This document shows positions 7,918-15,763 of a stretch of DNA of 64,000 nucleotides, piece by piece. Made by a program: the position numbers and the translations under genes. Source of the DNA: Solirubrobacter deserti (GTDB lineage: Bacteria > Actinomycetota > Thermoleophilia > Solirubrobacterales > Solirubrobacteraceae); the NCBI RefSeq assembly GCF_003344625.1, contig NZ_QPKJ02000003.1, positions 434,001 through 498,000 of the forward strand. Direction: 5' to 3'. Within the stretch, counting starts at the first letter, position 1. Each line of letters begins with the position of its first letter. The notes under the pieces were generated by a model. It saw only the letters and a program-made list of their open reading frames with translations. It ran no database searches and was not told the DNA's origin.

Positions 7918-8797
7918 CGGACGCGGCCGCGCGTTCACGCCGCATCGCGGCGCCGAGCAAGCCGGTGAGGATCAGCGCGCAGCCGACGAGCTGCAGCGCG
8001 GACGGCTCCTGCGAGAGCAGCGCCGCGCCCAGCGCGACCGACCCGATCGGCTGAATCGTGAGGATCAGCGAGGTGACCGCCGCCGGCAGGCGCGGCAGCG
8101 ACACCGTGATCAGCATCCAGCCCAGGAACTGCGACGTCAGCGCGAGCAGGATCAGCCAGCCCGCGCTGGGCCACACGGGCGCGAGGTCGTCGGTGCCGAT
8201 CACGAGCCCGAGGGCGAGCGAGCAGACCGTGGCCACCACCGACATGTCGAACAGTGCCCCGCCGGGCCGGCGCAGATCCATCGAGCCCTGGCGCTGGACG
8301 AGCAGGAACGCGGCGTAGGCGATCCCGGTCGCGACGCCCAGCAGCGCGCCGCGCGCCGGGTTGGCGCCGTATGCGCCCTCCTCCAGGGCGCCGCTGACCA
8401 GCACCACGCCCAGGCAGACCGGGGGCAGCGCCAGCAGGATCGACTTCGGGACCTTCTCGCCGAGGACCGCCAGCGCGACGAACGGCACGATCACGACCTG
8501 CAGGTTGCCGAGCACGGTCGCCAGGCCGGCGCCGACGTCCTCGATCGCGTAGTGCCAGACGACGATGTCGACGGCGAACAGCGCGCCCGCGGCGGCTGCC
8601 AGCCAGCGCTCACGCGGCGTGCGCGGACCGTACCGGCGATGCTCGTACCAGGCGATCAGCCCCAGCGGCGGGAGCGCGTAGGCGCAGCGCCACAGCGCGG
8701 CGGAGACGGGCGAGACGTCGGCGAGGTCGACGAGGATGGCGCTGAACGCGATCGTCAGCGCGCCGAGGACGCCCGCGAGCGCGGGCCGCTCGATCAC
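7913..8797 (-). CDS. EamA/DMT-family transporter
   Basis: Drug/metabolite transporter superfamily, 294 aa, with about ten hydrophobic segments arranged as two EamA repeats. Features include the N-terminal ALTIAFSAILVDLADVSPVSAALWRCAYALPPL and, in the second half, WLILLALTSQFLGWMLITVSLPRLPAAVTSLILTIQP with the characteristic proline-rich TM ends. It probably exports a small metabolite; substrate unknown. The GTG at 8797 overlaps the stop of the upstream GNAT gene (GTGA). It is the fourth gene of the fumC-GNAT-GNAT-EamA run, suggesting that the acetyltransferases and exporter act on the same class of compound (acetylate and export), which is inference. Confidence 0.88.
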   Translation of the reverse strand: MIERPALAGVLGALTIAFSAILVDLADVSPVSAALWRCAYALPPLGLIAWYEHRRYGPRTPRERWLAAAAGALFAVDIVVWHYAIEDVGAGLATVLGNLQVVIVPFVALAVLGEKVPKSILLALPPVCLGVVLVSGALEEGAYGANPARGALLGVATGIAYAAFLLVQRQGSMDLRRPGGALFDMSVVATVCSLALGLVIGTDDLAPVWPSAGWLILLALTSQFLGWMLITVSLPRLPAAVTSLILTIQPIGSVALGAALLSQEPSALQLVGCALILTGLLGAAMRRERAAASV

Positions 8798-9507
8798 CCG
8801 GCGATGCACGCCGTTCCGTGGCGCTCGAAGCCCAGCCGGGCGTAGACGCGGGCGGCGTCCTCGCCAGCCGAGAGGAAGACGATGTCCGCCGCGGCGTCCT
8901 CGACGAGCCGCGCCGTGAGCGCGCCCGCGATCCCGCGCCGGCGCGCTTCGGGGACGGTGGCGACGCCGACGATCTCGGTCACGTCCGCGACGGGCTGGTG
9001 CTGGCCGACCGCCACGACGTCCTCGCCGATGGTCGCGATCGCCATCCGCGTGATGCCGCTCGCCAGGCGCTCGCGCAGGAAGTCCACGCGGTCCCCGACG
9101 TCCTCGCCCGATCCGCCGAAGCCGCGGTCCTGGGCCGCGACGGCGGCGCTCAGCAGCGGATCGTCCGCCTCGATCATGCGGACGGTCACGCCCTCCGGCG
9201 CGGCGGCAGGAACGGCGCCGCGCAGCACCATCAGCGGTGCCTGCATCACGTCCAAGGGCATCACGGCGAGCAGCGACGGCGTCGTGTCGTGCACCCACTC
9301 GAACGCCTCGGGCACGCCGAGCTCGCGCTGCCGCGCGCGGACGGCCTCGACCTCGGCGCCGGTGAACGCGTGCTCCAGCCCGAGCCGCGGCCGCGCGTAG
9401 TACGGCCACGCGCCGGTCGGCACGAACAGCGTGAACGGCCCGATCTCCTCCGCCCGTGCGGCGCTGCGCGGCACCGCGTCGTAGTAGGCCTCGATCCGCT
9501 CGAGCAT
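8794..9507 (-). CDS. GNAT family N-acetyltransferase (copy A)
   Basis: 237 aa with a C-terminal GNAT domain: VADVTEIVGVATVPEARRRGIAGALTARL carries the acetyl-CoA pyrophosphate loop (R-R-R-G-I-A-G-A), followed by the VFLSAGEDAARVYARLGFERHGTA motif B. The N-terminal 110 residues are a second, degenerate GNAT-like half, with GPFTLFVPTGAWPYYARPR as a strongly conserved block. Substrate unknown. It is a tandem paralogue of the next gene upstream: the two share the GPFTLFV...WPYYARPR and RLGF-R-x-GTAC blocks. ATG 9507 overlaps the upstream stop (TGATG). Flanked by an EamA transporter, so detoxification is plausible. Confidence 0.88.
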   Translation of the reverse strand: MLERIEAYYDAVPRSAARAEEIGPFTLFVPTGAWPYYARPRLGLEHAFTGAEVEAVRARQRELGVPEAFEWVHDTTPSLLAVMPLDVMQAPLMVLRGAVPAAAPEGVTVRMIEADDPLLSAAVAAQDRGFGGSGEDVGDRVDFLRERLASGITRMAIATIGEDVVAVGQHQPVADVTEIVGVATVPEARRRGIAGALTARLVEDAAADIVFLSAGEDAARVYARLGFERHGTACIAG

Positions 9508-10295
9508 CAGTGCACGAAGCAGGCCGTGCCGCAGCGGCGGAAGCCGAGGCGCTCGTACACGCGCGCGACGTCATCGTCGGCGGCGCTGAGGAACACGGTC
9601 TCGATGCCGCGGTCGAGCGCGTGCTCGACCAGGAACGCGGTGACCGCGCCGCCCAGGCCCTGTCGGCGGACCGCCGGAAGCGTCGCCACGCCGACGATCT
9701 CCGCCACCGCGTCCACCGGCCGCAGCGTCCCGACCGCGACCGGGCCGGACTCGTTCTCGGCCACGGCGGTCACGCTCGTCCCGCGGCGGAAGCGCTCGCG
9801 CAGGTAGTCGAGCCGGGCGGCGTCCTGCTCGCGCGCGGCGGCGTCGCGCTCGGTGATCGCCTGCGGGCCGGGCGCGGTGCCGGCCGCGGCGAAGCCGACC
9901 TGCTCGACGCCGAGCGCGGCGGCGAGCGCTGCGTCGTCGGCGTCGAGCAGGCGCAGGCCCATGCTCTCGGGTGCCTCAAGCGGCCGCCACGCCGCGCGGT
10001 CCAGGACCAGCAGCGGCACCTCGATCACCTCCGCGTCGACCGCGTCGCGCAGCGTCGGGGCCGTCTCGTGCACCCACTCGAACATGTGCGGCACGCGCAG
10101 CTCCGCCTGGCGGGCACGGACGGCCGCGACGTCCTCGCGGGTGAACGTCTGCTCGCCCTCACCCACGCGCGGCCGCGCGTAGTACGGCCACGGCGCGCGC
10201 GAGACGAACAGCGTGAACGGGCCCACCTCCTCGACGCGGGCCGCGCTGCGCGGCGCCGCGTCGAGGAACGCGTCGATCGCGGCTAGCTCACTCAG
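9507..10295 (-). CDS. GNAT family N-acetyltransferase (copy B)
   Basis: Paralogue of the neighbouring GNAT. The acetyl-CoA loop is VATLPAVRRQGLGGAVTAFL and the end is RVYERLGFRRCGTACFVH. The N-terminal block GPFTLFVSRAPWPYYARPR matches copy A. GTG 10226 would start just before that block, but homology continues upstream: copy A has a short helix ending in VPRSAARAEE, and here the same frame reads APRSAARVEE, starting from CTG 10295 inside the fumC stop region (CTGAGTGA). I therefore extend it to that CTG (262 aa), with termination-reinitiation coupling from fumC as the likely mechanism. No ATG, GTG or TTG lies in this extension. The true start is uncertain. Confidence 0.8.
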   Translation of the reverse strand: MSELAAIDAFLDAAPRSAARVEEVGPFTLFVSRAPWPYYARPRVGEGEQTFTREDVAAVRARQAELRVPHMFEWVHETAPTLRDAVDAEVIEVPLLVLDRAAWRPLEAPESMGLRLLDADDAALAAALGVEQVGFAAAGTAPGPQAITERDAAAREQDAARLDYLRERFRRGTSVTAVAENESGPVAVGTLRPVDAVAEIVGVATLPAVRRQGLGGAVTAFLVEHALDRGIETVFLSAADDDVARVYERLGFRRCGTACFVH

Positions 10296-11616
10296 CGGAG
10301 GACCCGGCGGCGATCTTGCGCAGGTTGAGCGCCTTGTCCAGGGTCTCCTCGTCCACGCCGTGCTTGCGCGCGACCTCGCGCAGGGTGCCGCCGTTCTCCG
10401 CGGCGTCCTTGACGATGTCGGCGGCCTTGTCGTAGCCGATGAACGGGTTCAGCGCGGTGGCGACGGCGAGCGTGCCCTCCGCGGAGGCCTCGAGCCCCGC
10501 GTGGTTGGGCTCGATCCCGTCGACGCACTTCTCCGCGAAGATTTTCGACGTCGTCGAGAGCAGGTGGATCGACTGCAGCAGGTTGCGGGCGATCAGCGGG
10601 ATCCGGACGTTGAGCTCGAACTGGCCCTGCAGACCGCCGATCGTGATCGCGGTGTCGTTGCCGATCACCTGCGCCGACACCTGCAGCACGACCTCCGGGA
10701 TGACCGGGTTGACCTTGCCCGGCATGATCGAGGAGCCCTTCTGCAGCTCGGGCAGGAAGATCTCGCCGATGCCGACGCGCGGGCCCGAGCCCATCAGCGC
10801 GAGGTCGCCGGCGATCTTGGTGAGCGACACCGCGATCACCTTCAGCGCGCCGGACAGCTCGACGAGCGCGTCGCGGTTGCCCTGGGCCTCGAACGGGTCC
10901 TCAGGAGCGGAGATGGTGAGCCCCGTCTCCGCTGAGAGCTTCTCGCGGACCTTGGCCGCGAAGTCGGGATGCGTGTTCAGGCCGGTGCCCGTGGCGGTGC
11001 CGCCGAGCGGGATCTGCGCGACCTGGGGCAGCGCGTTCTCGACGCGCTTGCGACCGAGGCGGATCTGCGCCGCGTAGCCCGAGAACTCCTGGCCGAGCGT
11101 GACCGGGACGGCGTCCATCAGGTGCGTGCGGCCGGATTTGACGAGGTCCTTGAACGCCTCGGCCTTGGCGGCGAAGGAATCCTCCAGCTGCTGCAGCGCG
11201 GGGAGCAGCGTGTTCGTCGCCTCGTCCAGCGCGGCGAGGTGCACGGCGGACGGGAACACGTCGTTGGAGCTCTGCCCCATGTTCACGTGGTCGTTGCGGT
11301 GCGCGCCCGAGAGCGTCGCGATGACCTCGTTGGCGTTCATGTTCGAGCTCGTGCCGGAGCCCGTCTGGAAGACGTCGACCGGGAACTGGTCATCGTGCTT
11401 GCCCTGCGCGATCTCGTCCCCGGCGGCCGCGATCTTGTCCGCCAGCTCCTGGTCGAGCAGACCGAGCTCCGCGTTCACGCGGGCGGCGTTGCCCTTGATG
11501 CGGCCGAGCCAGCGCACGACCGGCAACGGGACGCGTTCTCCCGAAACGGGGAAGTTCGCGACAGCCTTGGTGGTCTCGCCGCCCCACAGCTCCGTCGGGG
11601 TGTCCTGCACGCTCAT
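10288..11616 (-). CDS. fumC: Fumarate hydratase, class II
   Basis: Oxygen-stable fumarase of the TCA cycle (fumarate to L-malate), 442 aa, somewhat shorter than the usual 460. Motifs of the fumarase/aspartase superfamily are intact: QTGSGTSSNMNANEV, NMGQSSNDVFPSA, SGRTHLMDAVPVTLGQE (catalytic His), and the signature loop GSSIMPGKVNP with its catalytic Ser. The C-terminal KAADIVKDAAENGGTLREVA is the class II fumarase tail, which argues against aspartase or argininosuccinate lyase. It has a strong Shine-Dalgarno (GGAGGAG, 3 bases before ATG). First gene of a minus-strand operon with two GNATs and an EamA transporter; divergent from the NfeD-flotillin operon. Confidence 0.95.
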   Translation of the reverse strand: MSVQDTPTELWGGETTKAVANFPVSGERVPLPVVRWLGRIKGNAARVNAELGLLDQELADKIAAAGDEIAQGKHDDQFPVDVFQTGSGTSSNMNANEVIATLSGAHRNDHVNMGQSSNDVFPSAVHLAALDEATNTLLPALQQLEDSFAAKAEAFKDLVKSGRTHLMDAVPVTLGQEFSGYAAQIRLGRKRVENALPQVAQIPLGGTATGTGLNTHPDFAAKVREKLSAETGLTISAPEDPFEAQGNRDALVELSGALKVIAVSLTKIAGDLALMGSGPRVGIGEIFLPELQKGSSIMPGKVNPVIPEVVLQVSAQVIGNDTAITIGGLQGQFELNVRIPLIARNLLQSIHLLSTTSKIFAEKCVDGIEPNHAGLEASAEGTLAVATALNPFIGYDKAADIVKDAAENGGTLREVARKHGVDEETLDKALNLRKIAAGSSAE

Positions 11617-11651
11617 GGGCTCCTCCGCGTCATCAACCGGTTGCGAACCCT

Positions 11652-11658
11652 TACGCTA
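11652..11658. promoter_or_regulatory. Overlapping divergent -10 elements (TACGCTA)
   Basis: TACGCTA reads TACGCT on the plus strand (toward the NfeD-like gene) and TAGCGT on the minus strand (toward fumC). It sits alone between the two divergent genes. The plus-strand -10 ends 9 bases before a TTG and 15 before the ATG at 11673. No clear -35 on either side. Confidence 0.4.
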
Positions 11659-11672
11659 GCGCTGCTTTGACC

Positions 11673-11894
11673 ATGCCACATTCGCCAGTCGGGGCCCACG
11701 GCCGGGTGACCTCCACGGGAGGGATCGCCCCGGGCCGCACGGGCGAGGTCATGGTCTCGATCCGCGGAGGCGTGGAAGCGTTCCTCGCGCGCGATGCCGA
11801 CAACGGGACGGTCGCCCCTTACACGGAGATCGTCGTCGTCGACTACGTGCCACCCCGGCTCGTGGTCGTCACCCCCCTCAACCAGGAGTCCTGA
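11673..11894 (+). CDS. NfeD-like OB-fold small protein
   Basis: 73 aa, all beta: GRVTSTGGIAPGRTGEVMVSIRGGVEAFLARDADNGTVAPYTEIVVVDYVPPRLVVVTPL split over five strands, resembling the soluble C-terminal OB-fold domain of NfeD (GxxGxv....l.PxGkV.v.G). It has no membrane segments, so it corresponds to the domain alone. The reason for the call is also context: NfeD proteins are encoded next to flotillin/SPFH genes and help organise them in membrane microdomains. ATG 11673 chosen; TTG 11667 would suit a leaderless mRNA. Its stop is followed closely by the flotillin GTG. Confidence 0.65.
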   Translation: MPHSPVGAHGRVTSTGGIAPGRTGEVMVSIRGGVEAFLARDADNGTVAPYTEIVVVDYVPPRLVVVTPLNQES

Positions 11895-11895
11895 C

Positions 11896-13317
11896 GTGTC
11901 TCCCACGCTCATCGTGATCATCGCCGCAGTGGTGCTCGTGCCGCTGATTTTCGCGATCCTCTTCAAAGTGCTGTGGAGGGTCCCGGCGGCCGACGAGGCG
12001 CTGATCGTCACCGGGCTCGGCGTCAAGGGCCGCGCCGTCGGCGACCGGATCTTCAAGATCATCACGGGCGGCGGCGCATTCGTCGTGCCCGTCCTGCAGA
12101 AGGCCCAGTACCTCGGCATGCAGGCCGACAAGGCGCTGCTGGAGGTGGAGGGCGTGGACTCGCAGAAGATCCCGGTCGGCGTCCGCGGCGTCGCGATCTT
12201 CAAGGTCGGGGACGACGAGGCGTCGATCACCAACGCCGGCGTGCGCTTCCTCGAGGCCCAGTCGGGCCAGATGCACGACCTCGTCCGCGAGGTCTTCCAC
12301 GGCCACCTGCGCTCGATCATCGGCTCGATGTCGGTCGAGGACCTGATCGCCAACCGCAACGAGCTCGCGCAGTCCACGCGGGACGCGTCCGCCGACGAGA
12401 TGCAGAAGCTCGGCCTCGTCATCGACTCGCTGCAGATCCAGGAGATCATCGACCCGACGGGCTACATCCGCGCGCTCGGCGAGCCGCGGGCGGCGGAGGT
12501 CAAGATGCAGGCGCGCATCGCGCAGGCCGCCGCCGACCGCGAGGCGACCGAGCGCGAGCAGGAGGCGGAGGCGCTGAAGGCCGCCGCCCGGCGCGACAGC
12601 GAGATCAAGCGCGCCGCCTACCAGGCCGAGATCGACAAGCAGGCCGCGCAGTCCGCCCAGGCCGGCCCGCTGGCGGACGCCGAGGCGCGCAAGCAGGTCG
12701 TCGTGCAGGAGACCGCGGTGGCCGAGCTCGAGGCCGAGCGCGAGGAGAAGCGCCTGAACACGCAGATCCGCAAGCCGGCCGACGCCTCGGCCTACGAGAA
12801 GCAGGTGCAGGCCGAGGCCGAGCGCGCCGCGCGCATCTCGATCGCGGAGGCGCAGGCGCGCGAGGTCGAGCTCGCGGCGGTGGCCAAGGCCAAGCAGATC
12901 GAGCAGATCGGCGCCTCCGAGGCGCGCGTCACGACCCAGCGCGGCGTGGCCGAGGCGGAAGCGACCAAGGCCCGCGGCGAGGCCGAGGGCGCGTCGATCC
13001 GGGCCAAGGGCCTGGCCGAGGCCGAGGCGATCGCCAAGCGCGCGGAGGCGCTCGAGAAGGAAGCTGACGCCGTCATCGGCCAGCAGATCGCCGAGCAGCT
13101 TCCGGACATCGTGCGCGCCGCCTCCGAGTCCTTCAAGCATGTCGACAACCTGACCGTGCTCAACGGCGCCCAGGGCATCAGCGAGATCATCGCGCAGGTG
13201 ATCGGGCAGGCCGGCCCGGCGCTGGAGATGGCGCAGGGCGCGCTCGCCCGCACGCGCGCGACCAACGTCAAGGGCAACGGCGCCGGGCCCGTGGCGAAGG
13301 AGGACCCCAAGCCCTAG
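11896..13317 (+). CDS. Flotillin-like SPFH-domain protein
   Basis: 473 aa. One N-terminal membrane segment (LIVIIAAVVLVPLIFAIL, residues 4-21), then an SPFH/band-7 domain (about 30-200: PAADEALIVTGLGVKG, LEVEGVDSQKIPVGVRGVAIFKVG), then a long charged coiled coil rich in EA/AEAE repeats (200-400: AEAEATKARGEAEGASIRAK), and the flotillin C-terminus VDNLTVLNGAQGISEIIAQV. Flotillins scaffold ordered membrane regions and their associated proteins. GTG 11896 has AGGAG 7 bases upstream. The gene lies directly after an NfeD-like gene, the pairing seen in yuaF-floT of Bacillus. The next start overlaps its stop. Confidence 0.93.
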   Translation: MSPTLIVIIAAVVLVPLIFAILFKVLWRVPAADEALIVTGLGVKGRAVGDRIFKIITGGGAFVVPVLQKAQYLGMQADKALLEVEGVDSQKIPVGVRGVAIFKVGDDEASITNAGVRFLEAQSGQMHDLVREVFHGHLRSIIGSMSVEDLIANRNELAQSTRDASADEMQKLGLVIDSLQIQEIIDPTGYIRALGEPRAAEVKMQARIAQAAADREATEREQEAEALKAAARRDSEIKRAAYQAEIDKQAAQSAQAGPLADAEARKQVVVQETAVAELEAEREEKRLNTQIRKPADASAYEKQVQAEAERAARISIAEAQAREVELAAVAKAKQIEQIGASEARVTTQRGVAEAEATKARGEAEGASIRAKGLAEAEAIAKRAEALEKEADAVIGQQIAEQLPDIVRAASESFKHVDNLTVLNGAQGISEIIAQVIGQAGPALEMAQGALARTRATNVKGNGAGPVAKEDPKP

Positions 13318-13757
13318 TGCGGCCGTGGATGCTGATCGCCGGCGTCGTCGTGCTCGCCCTCGCGGCCGGCGCCGGCGAACGGCTGCTCGACGGGGAGCGC
13401 TGCGTCGCCCCGCCCGAGCTCTACGGCGACCCGCCGGCGGGCTACCGCTACGTGGCGCAGCGCTCGTTGGCCGACGACGCCCGCGAGGTGCGCCGCACGG
13501 GCTCGCGCGTGACGGGTTACCTCGCCGCCGTCCGGGTCCCGGACGGGGAGGAAGAGGACCTCGACGCCGTGGGCGAGCGCGCGGCGCCGGGGGACGTCGT
13601 CAGCCGCGGTGAGATCGACGGCCGCGCCGTCGCGCGGCTCGCGCCGGAGAACGGCGGGCGGATCGTCATGGGCTTCAAGGCCTGTCACCTCGTTCAGGCC
13701 GGTTCGGCCGACCCGCGCATGGCCGAGGAGGTCGCGCGGACGGTGTTCGGCGGCTAG
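13317..13757 (+). CDS. Small exported or membrane-anchored protein of unknown function
   Basis: 146 aa beginning with GTG in a one-base overlap with the flotillin stop. Residues 4-20 form a signal peptide or single anchor (MLIAGVVVLALAAGAG). The mature part has two cysteines (RCVAPPEL and KACHLV), possibly a disulfide, and the look of a compact alpha/beta domain; no family recognised. Position and overlap suggest it is co-translated with flotillin. It converges with, and overlaps by 4 bases, the PASTA-like gene. Confidence 0.7.
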   Translation: MRPWMLIAGVVVLALAAGAGERLLDGERCVAPPELYGDPPAGYRYVAQRSLADDAREVRRTGSRVTGYLAAVRVPDGEEEDLDAVGERAAPGDVVSRGEIDGRAVARLAPENGGRIVMGFKACHLVQAGSADPRMAEEVARTVFGG

Positions 13758-14506
13758 CTGAACTTCACGCCGAGCGGAGCGGGACGGGGCAGCCGGATCA
13801 GGACGCTGTCGTGGTCCAGGCGCGCGATGCACACGCCCTTGTAGCCGGGGCGAGCGCCGAGCGTGACGCGCGGCGTGATCGTTCGGCTGCGCACCGTCAC
13901 GGATGCCTTCATCACCCCGTGGCACGCGTCGCGGCTGAACTGGACGAGCACGCTGCGCCGGTCCGGCATCAGCATCATGCCCTCCCGGGGCGCGCGCCGG
14001 GGGTCGGCGGTCCGCTTCGGGTCGGGCCGTGAAGGCGCAACGACCGGCACCGCGTTGGTGTGGATCGTCCAGCCCGCGGGCGGTTGCAGCTCGACCCGGC
14101 GGGCGGGCGCGCAGCCCTTGACACGCATCCCCCACAGCGTGATCGGGCGCGCGCCGTTGCGCGTCGGCCCGATCGTGGCGTGGTCGTAGCGCACGCAGGC
14201 GCGGCTGAGGTCGCCGAGCGCGATCCGGCCGCGCTCGAAGCCGATCCGGCCGAACGTCTCGACGTCGAGCTTTGGCCCGGTCGTGCCGACCGTGACCGTC
14301 ACCCCGCGGGACACGCGCGCCCCGGGCTTGATCGACTGGCTGGCGACGCGCCCGGCCGCCGCGGGCCGGAACCGGCCGTCACGCCATTCGAGGCGCAGCC
14401 CGCTCTCGGGCCGTAGGCCGGCGGTACGCAGCTGCGCCGAGGCCTCCGCGACGGTCAGGCCGCGCAGGTCGGGGACGTGGACGCTGGGAGGCGGGAGGTC
14501 GATCAT
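13754..14506 (-). CDS. PASTA-domain protein of unknown function
   Basis: 250 aa without a recognisable signal peptide. Residues 8-75 are a single PASTA domain (HVPDLRGLTVAEASAQLRTA, then QSIKPGARVSRGVTVTV), a fold that in serine/threonine kinases and penicillin-binding proteins senses muropeptides or beta-lactams. The remaining 175 residues are beta-rich and contain four cysteines in CVRYDH, KGCAPAR, DACHG and GVCIAR, possibly two disulfides, which would imply export although no leader is seen. An upstream start was sought and not found. Convergent with the flotillin operon. Confidence 0.75.
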   Translation of the reverse strand: MIDLPPPSVHVPDLRGLTVAEASAQLRTAGLRPESGLRLEWRDGRFRPAAAGRVASQSIKPGARVSRGVTVTVGTTGPKLDVETFGRIGFERGRIALGDLSRACVRYDHATIGPTRNGARPITLWGMRVKGCAPARRVELQPPAGWTIHTNAVPVVAPSRPDPKRTADPRRAPREGMMLMPDRRSVLVQFSRDACHGVMKASVTVRSRTITPRVTLGARPGYKGVCIARLDHDSVLIRLPRPAPLGVKFS

Positions 14507-14539
14507 CTCGACCTCACTACGCCCGATGCGCCCGGCGCA

Positions 14540-14992
14540 TCACACGCTGGCGACGTCCACGTTGCGCTCGGGCGTGACCTCGTGCGGGTCCAGCTCCTCG
14601 TGGCAGTGCGAGCACACGAGCAGCGGGTCCGCCTCGTGGCCGCACGTGTTGTGGCGCAGCACGACCGGCGGGCACTCGCCAGAGAGGTGGCGGTCGCCCC
14701 AGCGCATCAGCGCGACGATCGCGGGGTACAGATCACGGCCCGCCTCGGTCAGGCGGTAGTCGTGGCGCGGCGGCTCCTCCTGGTAGAGGCGGCGCTCGAG
14801 GATGCCGTGCGCGACGAGCGTCTGCAGGCGGGTGGACAGGATGTTGCGCGCGATCCCGAGATTGCGCTGCATGTCGCTGAACCGGCGCACGCCGTAGAAC
14901 GCCTCGCGCAGGATGAGGAACGTCCAGCGCTCTCCGAGGATGTCCATCGCGCGGCCGATCGAGCAGCTGACGGGGCGATCCAGCTCATACAT
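14540..14992 (-). CDS. HxlR-family winged-helix regulator
   Basis: About 150 aa. The N-terminus has the HxlR hallmark CSIGRAMDILGERWTFLILREAFYG split around the conserved Cys, then the RFSDMQRNLGIARNILSTRLQ recognition helix region, and the wing YRLTEAGRDLYP. Start ATG 14992 (YELDRPVSC) follows TACCGT by 10 bases; upstream in-frame starts would place it in the promoter. The C-terminus is unusual: after WGDRHL it carries NTCGHEADPLLVCSHCHEEL, a likely zinc ribbon made of Cys and His. HxlR proteins sense reactive electrophiles, disulfides or ligands and often act on a divergent gene, here the TIM-barrel gene. Confidence 0.88.
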   Translation of the reverse strand: MYELDRPVSCSIGRAMDILGERWTFLILREAFYGVRRFSDMQRNLGIARNILSTRLQTLVAHGILERRLYQEEPPRHDYRLTEAGRDLYPAIVALMRWGDRHLSGECPPVVLRHNTCGHEADPLLVCSHCHEELDPHEVTPERNVDVASV

Positions 14993-15002
14993 CGTGAGGA
15001 AA

Positions 15003-15008
15003 ACGGTA
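15003..15008 (-). promoter_or_regulatory. -10 element of the HxlR gene (TACCGT)
   Basis: Minus-strand TACCGT ending 10 bases before ATG 14992, a leaderless-type arrangement. No Shine-Dalgarno precedes the ATG, which supports leaderless translation. Confidence 0.4.
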
Positions 15009-15056
15009 GCGATCACATGTGCCCGCGCTTGCCCGGTGTCCGTCCGCGGGCACCCG

Positions 15057-15062
15057 TAGGGT
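15057..15062 (+). promoter_or_regulatory. -10 element of the TIM-barrel gene (TAGGGT)
   Basis: TAGGGT ending 7 bases before ATG 15070 on the plus strand. With a start site about 7 bases past the -10 the message would begin at the ATG itself. Confidence 0.45.
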
Positions 15063-15069
15063 GTTGGGA

Positions 15070-15762
15070 ATGACGTCCCTGGTCGCGCCGTACGCCTTGC
15101 CCTCCGCGCGTGGAGTGGTGGCGAACCACCTGCGTGCGGGCTTGTCGACGGGCGCGCTGCACGAGCAGCGCGGGGACTGGCCGGCGCTCGTGGAGGCCGC
15201 GCGGGACTTCTCAGGTGCGGCGGTGGAGCTGGCGGCGCTGAGCGAGCGTGAGCTGCCGGGTCTGGCGGCCTTCCTGGACGAGGATCCGTGGCTGCCGTTC
15301 CGCTTCGTCAGCGTGCATGCGCCAACCAAGCACCTCGAGTTGGGCGACCGTGCGCTGGCCGCCGCGCTGTCCGAGCTGCCGCCGGTGGTGGACGCGATCG
15401 TCCTGCACCCGGACACGCTGGCCGATCCCTCGGCCTACCGCGCGCTGGGGCGCCGCGCCGTCATTGAAAACATGGACGCGCGCAAGGGCGCGGGCACGAC
15501 GGTGGCGGAGCTTCGAGCGATGTTCGAGCGGCTGCCGGAGGCCGGGTTCTGCCTCGATGTCGCGCACGTCTGGTCGCTGGATCCGACGATGGCGCTGGGT
15601 CACGAGCTGCTGGACGCGTTCCGGCTGCGGCTCACCCACGTACACGTCAGCTCGGTGACGGCCGCGTGCGAGCACGTGCCGCTCACGGCCGCGCACGAGG
15701 AGCTGTTCTGCGAAGTGCTCGAGCGCTGCGTGGACGTGCCCTGGATTCTCGAGGCCGTGTGA
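15070..15762 (+). CDS. Xylose-isomerase-like TIM-barrel protein
   Basis: 230 aa. It looks like a short AP-endonuclease-2/xylose-isomerase-type TIM barrel: FRFVSVHAPTKH (strand ending in a His), VVDAIVLHPDT, RAVIENMD (the Glu of the metal site), GFCLDVAHVWSLD (Asp and His), and RLTHVHVSS. These are the usual metal-ligand positions (His, His, Glu, Asp, His), so a divalent-metal isomerase or endonuclease-like activity is possible; no precise substrate can be given. It is divergent from the HxlR regulator, and the nucleotidyltransferase gene begins just after its stop. Confidence 0.75.
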   Translation: MTSLVAPYALPSARGVVANHLRAGLSTGALHEQRGDWPALVEAARDFSGAAVELAALSERELPGLAAFLDEDPWLPFRFVSVHAPTKHLELGDRALAAALSELPPVVDAIVLHPDTLADPSAYRALGRRAVIENMDARKGAGTTVAELRAMFERLPEAGFCLDVAHVWSLDPTMALGHELLDAFRLRLTHVHVSSVTAACEHVPLTAAHEELFCEVLERCVDVPWILEAV

Positions 15763-15763
15763 G

